From Phycisphaerales bacterium (lineage in GTDB: Bacteria; Planctomycetota; Phycisphaerae; Tepidisphaerales; Tepidisphaeraceae): a DNA stretch of 20,032 bases. The stretch spans positions 1-20,032 of the forward strand of contig JAQGHP010000481.1 in the NCBI GenBank assembly GCA_028288775.1. The letters run 5' to 3'. Of this stretch, positions 14,907 through 20,032 are shown one piece after another. Under the pieces are notes generated by a model. It was given only the letters and a program-made list of their open reading frames with translations. It searched no databases and was not told the origin of the DNA. The position numbers were made by a program, and so were the translations under genes. Each line of letters starts with the position of its first letter. Positions within the stretch are counted from its first letter, which is position 1.

Positions 14907-16222
14907 TTCCGGGTTCTCTTGCCGTGCCCAAGTGCTGCGGACCGGCGCGTCGACTTGGCCGGTTGCGAACCGTTTACGTCACCCTTCGCGCGGCGGTTCA
15001 GGGCCTCGGGCGATTTGTACTTTCCATTGACCGCCCCCGGCTTCGCGATTTTGTGACGGACCTTCACGCTCCCATTGAGATATGCCGCGACCACTTGTGC
15101 CGCCCGCCGGCCCTTGCGGCTGGGCTTGCCTGAGGCGTCGTCCGGGAGATCGCCGCGGATGAACGATTCCGTCCGTGCGTGGGCGTCTTCGTCGCAGAAT
15201 TGCCGGGGCGGCGACTTCATGAAATAGCTCGCCGGCCCGATCAGCGCGCCGCCGATGCCACGGTCCATGGCCAGCTTGGCGCAGCGCACCGCGTCGATCA
15301 CCACTCCCGCGGAATTGGGCGAATCCCACACCTCCAGCTTCACCTCCGCCAGCAGCGGCACGTTGCCAAACGTCGTGCCCTCCATGCGGATATGACAGAA
15401 TTTCCGGTCCAGCAGCCAGGGCACGTAATCGCTGGGGCCGATGTGGGCGTTGTCGTCGCTGATGGGGGAATTGACCTGGCTGGTCACCGCGTTTCGTTTC
15501 GAGATCTTTTTGCTCTCCAGGCGGGTGCGTTCGAGCATGTTCAGGAAATCCGTGTTGCCGCCGAAGTTGAGCTGATAGGTCCGGTCGAGGCGCACGCCCC
15601 GTTGGCTGAAGAGGTGGGCCAGCATGCGATGGGTGATCGTCGCGCCGAGCTGGGACTTAATGTCGTCGCCGATAATCGGCAACCCGCGCTGCTCAAACCG
15701 CGCCGCCCACGCAGGGTCGGACGCGATGAACACCGGGATGCAGTTGACCATCGCACAACCGGCCTCGAGCACCTGCTCGGCATACCAGCGCGTCGCGCGT
15801 TCCGATCCCACGGGCAGATAGGAAACGACCACGTCCGTTCCCGTGTCGCGCAGCACGCGGGCGACGTCAACCGGCCGGGCCGGCGCTTCGGGAATCAAAT
15901 GTCTGACGCATTGGCCGATCCCATCATAGGTGGGGCCTCGGCGAACTATGACACCCGTCCGTGGTACGCCGGAAAATCGGTATGTATTGTTGGGTTCGGC
16001 AAAGACCGCATCACCCAGATCGCGCCCGACCTTACCACTGTTGACGTCGAACGCGGCGGAGAACTCAATATCATTGATATGGTACCCGCCGAGGTTTACG
16101 TGCATGAGCCCGGGCACCCTGCTGCTTTCATCGGCATTACGGTAGAACTCGACGCCTTGCACGAGGGATGAGGCACAATTCCCGACCCCGATGATGGCGA
16201 TGCGGACCTTCTTGCGGTGCAT
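14903..16222 (-). CDS. ino1: Inositol-3-phosphate synthase, with basic C-terminal tail
   Basis: This NAD-dependent lyase/isomerase converts glucose-6-phosphate to 1D-myo-inositol-3-phosphate in the cytoplasm. The 439-residue protein has RIAIIGVGNCASSLVQGVEFY (7-27), the NAD-binding glycine loop. It also has FSAAFDVNSGKVG (54-66), VVVSYLPVGSE, the GDDIKSQLGATITHR segment with the family's catalytic Lys, and LNFGGNTDFLNM, all in the order of the short prokaryotic (actinobacterial-type) enzyme. SSPNSAG-like motifs appear as WDSPNSAGVVIDAVRCAKLA. It is longer than the roughly 365-residue mycobacterial form because of a tail from about residue 380 rich in Lys, Arg and Ser. The start has a textbook AGGAGG 8 bases upstream. 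It is the first gene of the operon. Confidence 0.95.
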   Translation of the reverse strand: MHRKKVRIAIIGVGNCASSLVQGVEFYRNADESSRVPGLMHVNLGGYHINDIEFSAAFDVNSGKVGRDLGDAVFAEPNNTYRFSGVPRTGVIVRRGPTYDGIGQCVRHLIPEAPARPVDVARVLRDTGTDVVVSYLPVGSERATRWYAEQVLEAGCAMVNCIPVFIASDPAWAARFEQRGLPIIGDDIKSQLGATITHRMLAHLFSQRGVRLDRTYQLNFGGNTDFLNMLERTRLESKKISKRNAVTSQVNSPISDDNAHIGPSDYVPWLLDRKFCHIRMEGTTFGNVPLLAEVKLEVWDSPNSAGVVIDAVRCAKLAMDRGIGGALIGPASYFMKSPPRQFCDEDAHARTESFIRGDLPDDASGKPSRKGRRAAQVVAAYLNGSVKVRHKIAKPGAVNGKYKSPEALNRRAKGDVNGSQPAKSTRRSAALGHGKRTRK

Positions 16223-16449
16223 TGGTCAGACCTCCTGCGGCCCTGCCGGCGGGCGGGGCTATGAACCGTCCTGAGCGGCAGAACAGCGACGCCGCGACAG
16301 TTGCTCAGATCGCACGCTAGCCATAACGGCTCTGTATGTCAGCTAGGGAAAATCGGCAATCGGGTTCAGATCACACTTCGATCGGAATGACGCGGCAATA
16401 TGTAACCGGGCATGAAATTTACTTGTATGGATTCCATTGGAGGTTCATC
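16223..16449. promoter_or_regulatory. Divergent control region of ino1 operon and small gene
   Basis: This 227-base gap separates the minus-strand ino1 operon from a plus-strand small gene, so it should hold both promoters. On the minus strand a weak candidate is CTGACA (16342-16337), a 17-base spacer, and TAGCGT (16319-16314), which would leave a leader of about 85 bases before ino1. The plus-strand promoter was not located. Both genes have strong Shine-Dalgarno sequences at the borders of the gap. Confidence 0.35.
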
Positions 16450-16836
16450 ATGGCGACCAAGGAAAAATCAGGCTCATCCACTGCAACGCACGACCACACG
16501 TCGCACGTCACCACGGACCACGAGCAGATCAGGAAATGGGCCCAGGCACGGCACGCCAAGCCAACGTGCGTAAAAGCCACCCGCACGCCCGACGGCAGTT
16601 GCCTGCTCCGCCTCGACTTCCCGGGGTACTCGGGCGGCGACACGCTGGAGCCGATCTCCTGGGATGACTTCTTCAGGATCTTCGATCAGCAGAACCTCGC
16701 GCTGGTCTATCAGGAAGAGACCGCTGACGGGAAGAAGAGCAACTTCAACAAGCTGGTCAGTCGGGAAAAGGCCTTGGAGAAGGAAGAAAAATCATCGTCC
16801 AAGTCGTCAGCCGGGCACGGCCGGGGCAGCCACTGA
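16450..16836 (+). CDS. Small conserved hypothetical protein
   Basis: This 128-residue hydrophilic protein has no signal peptide or membrane segment. The core (about 22-105) reads TDHEQIRKWAQAR, CLLRLDFPGYSGGDTLEPISWDDFFRIFD and LALVYQEETADGKKSNFNKLVSR. I recognise this as a small bacterial protein family usually called hypothetical and sometimes mislabelled as a 1,4-alpha-glucan branching enzyme. Both ends are low-complexity Ser/Thr/Lys/His. The start at 16450 has GGAGG with 6-base spacing; an upstream in-frame extension adds unrelated sequence. The function is unknown. It is transcribed away from the ino1 operon and need not be related to it. Confidence 0.8.
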   Translation: MATKEKSGSSTATHDHTSHVTTDHEQIRKWAQARHAKPTCVKATRTPDGSCLLRLDFPGYSGGDTLEPISWDDFFRIFDQQNLALVYQEETADGKKSNFNKLVSREKALEKEEKSSSKSSAGHGRGSH

Positions 16837-16843
16837 CAACCCG

Positions 16844-16858
16844 GCCGCTGGAAGCGGC
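16844..16858. terminator. Possible weak hairpin between small gene and tRNA
   Basis: GCCGCT and AGCGGC form a 6-bp stem with a 3-base loop just after the small gene's stop, followed by only two T's on the plus strand. It lies between a plus-strand gene and the convergent minus-strand tRNA. This is a weak terminator candidate for either. Confidence 0.25.
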
Positions 16859-16887
16859 TTGCGGCGCTGAAATGAGAAATGGCTTAT

Positions 16888-16960
16888 TGAGCCGGCCGGG
16901 ACTCGAACCCGGGACCCTCGCATTAAAAGTGCGATGCTCTACCAACTGAGCTACCGGCTC
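16888..16960 (-). tRNA. tRNA-Lys(UUU)
   Basis: The minus strand folds into a canonical 73-base cloverleaf. The acceptor arm GAGCCGG/CCGGCTC has discriminator A. The D-arm is GCTC/GAGC, the anticodon stem TCGCA/TGCGA carries loop CTTTTAA (anticodon TTT at 16927-16925), the variable loop is 5 bases, and the T-arm CCGGG/CCCGG has loop TTCGAGT. CCA is not encoded, since ATAAG follows the discriminator. The gene is alone, with its own upstream promoter. Confidence 0.97.
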
Positions 16961-16962
16961 GC

Positions 16963-16978
16963 GTATGCCTTGGCATAC
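16963..16978. repeat. Palindrome abutting the tRNA 5' end
   Basis: GTATGCC and GGCATAC flank TT as a perfect 7-bp inverted repeat. It starts two bases before the mature tRNA 5' end, within the predicted precursor leader. It could fold in the leader next to the RNase P cleavage site. Confidence 0.45.
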
Positions 16979-17025
16979 CCGATCCACGGCGGGCCAAAGC
17001 CGGCGCCGCCGCGGTGGGATGAAGC

Positions 17026-17053
17026 ACTATAGGCATTTCGCGGCGGCGCTCAA
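17026..17053 (-). promoter_or_regulatory. Sigma-70-type promoter for tRNA-Lys
   Basis: On the minus strand, TTGAGC (17053-17048), a 16-base spacer and TATAGT (17031-17026) form a good housekeeping promoter. Transcription would begin near 17019, giving a leader of about 60 bases before the tRNA. No other gene lies in between. Confidence 0.6.
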
Positions 17054-17267
17054 CCGTCCGTTTTCCTCGCCAACGCAAGACGTCGCGATGTGTCGCCCAT
17101 CCGCCCCGGCTATGACCGAACAGGGCACTTCGCGAACGTTCCAGCATGTCGGCGCATCGTTCGCGATGTTCTCGCTCGCATTCACTTCGCGCGGTCATCT
17201 CCCTAAGATTGGTGCTGAAGGTTATTTGGGCTTCCCGTGGATTTTGGGATAACAGGATTGCCGTCTC

Positions 17268-18035
17268 ATGGCGCTCGTAAATGACCGCTGTATCTGCCTG
17301 CGCAAGACCGAGTACAGCGAGACTTCGCAGATTCTCACGCTCTTCTCGCGGACGTACGGGACCCTCCGCGTCATCGCAAAGGGGGCGCATCGCCGCACCA
17401 AGGCGGGGGCGAGCAAGTTTGACGGCGGCGCGGATTTCCTCGACGTCGGCGATGCCGTCTTCAACCACGACCCGTCGCGCGACCTGGCCATTCTCACCGA
17501 ATGGAGCCTCAAGGATGGACATCAGGCCCTCCGCAAGAATCTCCGCGCGATTTACCTGGGGCTGTACGCGGCGGAGCTGGTCGGCAGGCTCATTGAGGAG
17601 CACGACGCACACCCCGAACTCTACGACCGCCTGGACGCGACGCTGTACGAACTGGAAACGCCGCGACGGGAAGAGGCGTTTTTAGCGTTCGAGCTGGACC
17701 TGTTGCGCGAGAGCGGCTACCTCGCCGAGCTGTTCGCGTGCGTGCATTGCGGGGCGCTGTTGGAGGGCCGGGAAGCGGTGTTCTTCACGCCCTCCCGCGG
17801 CGGGCTCGTCTGCCGCAACTGTGAAGGCGCCTCGCCTGATCGTATCGAGCTGGACGGGCGACTGCTGCGGCTCGTGCAAGGCGTGCTGCGATTGCCCCGC
17901 AGCAACGGATCGATCGTGCGCCTCCCGCAACTCACGCGGCACCAGACCGACCCGCTGAACCGCCTGTTCGCGGAACACGTCGAGCACACGCTGGGAAAAA
18001 GGCTGCGGTTGCCCAGATATGTGCTGGGACGGTGA
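17268..18035 (+). CDS. recO: DNA repair protein RecO
   Basis: RecO acts in the RecFOR pathway, loading RecA onto SSB-coated single-stranded DNA at gaps. The 255-residue protein has the N-terminal OB-fold sequence CICLRKTEYSETSQILTLFSRTYGTLRVIAKGAHR (8-42), with the basic surface typical of RecO, then the helical domain. A four-cysteine zinc site follows in the family position (C158, C161, C182, C185: ACVHCG and VCRNCE). Length is normal. The ATG at 17268 places YSETSQ at the usual distance; no strong Shine-Dalgarno is visible. It stands alone, with a tRNA upstream on the other strand and a long non-coding stretch after it. Confidence 0.95.
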   Translation: MALVNDRCICLRKTEYSETSQILTLFSRTYGTLRVIAKGAHRRTKAGASKFDGGADFLDVGDAVFNHDPSRDLAILTEWSLKDGHQALRKNLRAIYLGLYAAELVGRLIEEHDAHPELYDRLDATLYELETPRREEAFLAFELDLLRESGYLAELFACVHCGALLEGREAVFFTPSRGGLVCRNCEGASPDRIELDGRLLRLVQGVLRLPRSNGSIVRLPQLTRHQTDPLNRLFAEHVEHTLGKRLRLPRYVLGR

Positions 18036-18225
18036 GCCGAGGCGCAGCATGCGATGTGTAGCTCTATTTTGACATGTCTGAATCCTACCATATCGCGACT
18101 AAGTGCAGCAGCAACTTGGCGACATTTATTCGAGCGGCCGTCGCGAAACTGAGAGCGCGATGAGAACCAGAATTTATTTGCTTCCGTCGCGAGAAAAATA
18201 ATTACAATCCGCCCACACATATCGC

Positions 18226-18253
18226 TTGACGTATTAATCACCACGGTTAGTTT
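18226..18253 (+). promoter_or_regulatory. Candidate promoter for the GH16 gene
   Basis: TTGACG (18226-18231), a 16-base spacer and TAGTTT (18248-18253) resemble a sigma-70 promoter in an AT-richer patch. The start site would be near 18260. The next clear gene is the GH16 protein at 18647, so the implied leader is long. Confidence 0.4.
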
Positions 18254-18298
18254 GCCCTCAGTCATCCGCGATCGCACTGGTCGTTACGGATGAGGGCA
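18253..18298 (+). other. Bulged hairpin at the predicted transcript start
   Basis: TGCCCTC plus ATCCG on the left and CGGAT plus GAGGGCA on the right pair to about 12 bp, with a 4-base bulge on the left arm and a loop of about 18 bases. It overlaps the predicted transcription start, so it could be an operator in DNA or a 5' structure in RNA. Confidence 0.35.
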
Positions 18299-18646
18299 AT
18301 GGAGGAGCCGGTCGATCGGGCGTCCGATCACCAGGTTCGAAAAAATCCGCGAGGGCAGGGCGCATCCCGAAATTCCCCGATGCCCCTCCCCGACTGAAGC
18401 GCGGATTTGTGCAGCTACATTCTGCTTCGCCGATGCGGTCCGGGGCGCGATAGCCTCTGGCCGCGATCTCTTCTCGCCTCCTGATTTTTCCCCGCGGAAA
18501 GGTCGAGCGGAGATTCCGCGCCCCCGGTGCGCGCCCGCCGAAGCCGTTCGTGCTGCTCCCAAACTTGAGTTTTTGTCCGCAGACGCGGGCCCTGGTGACG
18601 TTTATCGGGGCCGGCCTGCGGCGGTCGTTCAACTCGGAGACGCACC

Positions 18647-20032
18647 ATGGCGATTTCGTTCCTTCCGCGATTCAATCCGCGAAAGAAGCACCCCAGCACT
18701 TCCGCCCCCCGCGGCGGCAGGCACGGCCGGGCCCCCGCCCGTCCGGGTCTTGAGAACCTCGAAGACCGGCGGCTGATGTCCGCTGTCACGGGACTCATCC
18801 TGGTCAACGCAGACACCGGCAAAGATATCGCCCCCATCACCAACGGCGAAACGATCAATCTCGCCAAGCTGCCGACGAAGCACTTGAACGTCCGGGCCGC
18901 AGTTACAAGCGACACGCGCAGCGTGAAGTTTGCTTATGACACGACGCCTATTCACGTGGAAAACTGGGCCCCGTACGACCTTGCGGGGGACAGCGGTTGG
19001 GGGCACTACAACCGTTGGACGCCCGCCGTCGGGTCACACGTGCTCGTCGCCACGCCCTATACGCGGTATGGCTTGCAAGGCCAGGTCGGGACTTCCGAGA
19101 AGGTGTGGTTCAAGGTGATCAACAATTCGGGTACGCCGACCCCGACACCGACACCCACCCCAACTCCGACCCCGACTCCTACTCCAACGCCAACCCCGAC
19201 ACCTACCCCGACTCCAACTCCCACTCCCACGCCGACTCCGACGCCAACACCGACCCCAACTCCCACGCCGACACCGACTCCGACGCCAACACCGACCCCA
19301 ACTCCCACTCCAACTCCAACTCCCACGCCGACTCCGACCCCAACTCCGACTCCCACCCCAACGCCTACTCCGACTCCCACGCCAACGCCAACATCGCCGC
19401 CCATTGCCGGCAGTTGGAAGCAAATTTTCGCGGACGAGTTTAGCGCAATGCCTTCATCCAGCGTGTGGACGAACAAGATATGGGGCACCACGCACTTTGC
19501 CGGCGAGTTGGAGAATTACAGCCCGAGCGCCGTCAGCGTTTCCAACGGCATTCTCAGTCTGACGGCGACCCAGCAGGCATCGGGCGGGATGCCGTACACC
19601 AGCGGCCTGATCGACACCGGCGGAAGCGCCGGCGTCACCGCGCCGGGCTTCTCCTTCAAGTACGGCTACGCCGAGGCACGGATGAAACTGCCCGCCGGCA
19701 AGGGCCTGTGGCCCGCGTTCTGGATGATGCCGGTCCCCGACGCCAACGGCAATTACCAGGACGGCCAGGGCGAGGTCGACATCATGGAAGCCCTGGGCGA
19801 TGCGATCACGCGGGATGAAGTCCACCTCCATCACAACGGGACGTCGGGCGCTTCATACGACACCGGCGTGGATCTCTCCAAGAGCTTCCACACCTACGGC
19901 GTGGACTGGGAGCCCGACCACCTCACGTTCTATTTTGATGGAAAGGCGATCTACTCGGTCACCGATCCCTCCCGGGTTCCCAGTGTCGCCGAGTACCTGA
20001 TCCTGAACCTGGCCATCGGAGACTCCAACTCC
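18647..20032 (+). CDS. Secreted GH16 beta-glucanase-like protein, 3' end missing
   Basis: The frame is open from 18647 to the right edge (462 codons, no stop). The N-terminus is basic and ends in LENLEDRRLMSAV (35-47), the planctomycete export-associated motif, without a classical hydrophobic signal core. Residues 48-160 look like a small beta-rich domain. A Thr-Pro linker of 87 residues (163-249) follows. The GH16 domain starts at about 257 with WKQIFADEF and ELENYSPSAV; it has GYAEARMKLPAGKGLWPAFWMMP and the catalytic GEVDIMEAL motif with E376 (nucleophile), D378 and E381 (acid/base), all intact. GH16 enzymes hydrolyse beta-1,3 or beta-1,3/1,4 glucans and some algal galactans; which one cannot be told. 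The ATG lacks a clear Shine-Dalgarno. Confidence 0.9.
   Translation, partial: MAISFLPRFNPRKKHPSTSAPRGGRHGRAPARPGLENLEDRRLMSAVTGLILVNADTGKDIAPITNGETINLAKLPTKHLNVRAAVTSDTRSVKFAYDTTPIHVENWAPYDLAGDSGWGHYNRWTPAVGSHVLVATPYTRYGLQGQVGTSEKVWFKVINNSGTPTPTPTPTPTPTPTPTPTPTPTPTPTPTPTPTPTPTPTPTPTPTPTPTPTPTPTPTPTPTPTPTPTPTPTPTPTPTPTPTPTPTPTSPPIAGSWKQIFADEFSAMPSSSVWTNKIWGTTHFAGELENYSPSAVSVSNGILSLTATQQASGGMPYTSGLIDTGGSAGVTAPGFSFKYGYAEARMKLPAGKGLWPAFWMMPVPDANGNYQDGQGEVDIMEALGDAITRDEVHLHHNGTSGASYDTGVDLSKSFHTYGVDWEPDHLTFYFDGKAIYSVTDPSRVPSVAEYLILNLAIGDSNS
19133..19393 (+). repeat. Thr-Pro codon repeat with internal 42-bp duplication
   Basis: These 261 bases alternate Thr and Pro codons (43 TP units plus a Thr) inside the GH16 gene. 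Third positions vary, but at 19232 and 19274 a 35-base stretch is identical with a 42-base period, a recent tandem duplication of seven TP units. The opposite strand reads as an artefactual Val-Gly repeat. Confidence 0.9.

Larger units (their letters stand above)
18036..18646. other. Non-coding stretch upstream of the GH16 gene
   Basis: These 611 bases contain no frame with recognisable protein. The left part (about 18050-18250) is AT-richer than its surroundings; the right part is GC-rich again. A promoter-like pair and a bulged hairpin occur near 18226-18298 and are listed separately. If that promoter is used, the GH16 message would have an untranslated leader of almost 390 bases. No known riboswitch family was recognised. 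Confidence 0.5.

Noticed and set aside
18290..18397. Possible leader peptide of 35 codons before the GH16 gene
   Set aside because: Codon use is not gene-like, no plausible attenuation signal was seen, and the reading starts inside the hairpin.
19057..19491. Minus-strand open frame encoding a long Val-Gly repeat
   Set aside because: It is the antisense image of the Thr-Pro linker in the GH16 gene, whose frame has intact domains and catalytic residues.

Overview
The window is GC-rich and most likely comes from a member of the Planctomycetota. The best clue is the N-terminal LEDRRLMSA motif on the secreted glycoside hydrolase at the right edge, a motif typical of planctomycete exported proteins. 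GC-rich inverted repeats of the kind scattered through planctomycete intergenic space support this. No gene here fixes the genus.

Layout. At the left edge two very short Flp-type (type IVb) pilin genes lie on the minus strand, one of them cut by the edge. They are followed by about 1 kb without a convincing gene. Two overlapping plus-strand genes (1386-4744) encode large GT-C-like membrane proteins. A MITE-like element of about 630 bp with inverted arms (4743-5373) separates them from the end of a long convergent minus-strand gene run.

That run (16222 down to 5438) is the centrepiece. In transcription order it encodes inositol-3-phosphate synthase, a CgeB-type glycosyltransferase, a sugar-phosphate nucleotidyltransferase, a SAM methyltransferase, a glycosidase-like protein whose TIM barrel appears circularly permuted, a PIG-L deacetylase, a fusion of a GT4 glycosyltransferase and a CelD/FemAB-like acyltransferase, a GNAT acetyltransferase, an unrecognised GT-A-like protein, and phosphopentomutase. 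Several neighbours overlap by ATGA, so much of the run is probably translated as a coupled operon. The enzyme set (inositol phosphate supply, glycosyltransferase, PIG-L deacetylase, acetyltransferase) parallels the logic of mycothiol synthesis, but no MshC-like ligase is present. My inference is an inositol-based glycoside or pseudo-oligosaccharide of unknown structure. A 30-bp perfect inverted repeat sits inside the run between the CgeB-type and nucleotidyltransferase genes.

To the right are a small conserved hypothetical gene, a tRNA-Lys(UUU) with a readable promoter, recO, about 600 bases of non-coding DNA with a possible promoter and bulged hairpin, and the 5' part of a secreted GH16 glucanase-like gene. 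The GH16 gene has an 87-residue Thr-Pro linker and runs off the right edge.
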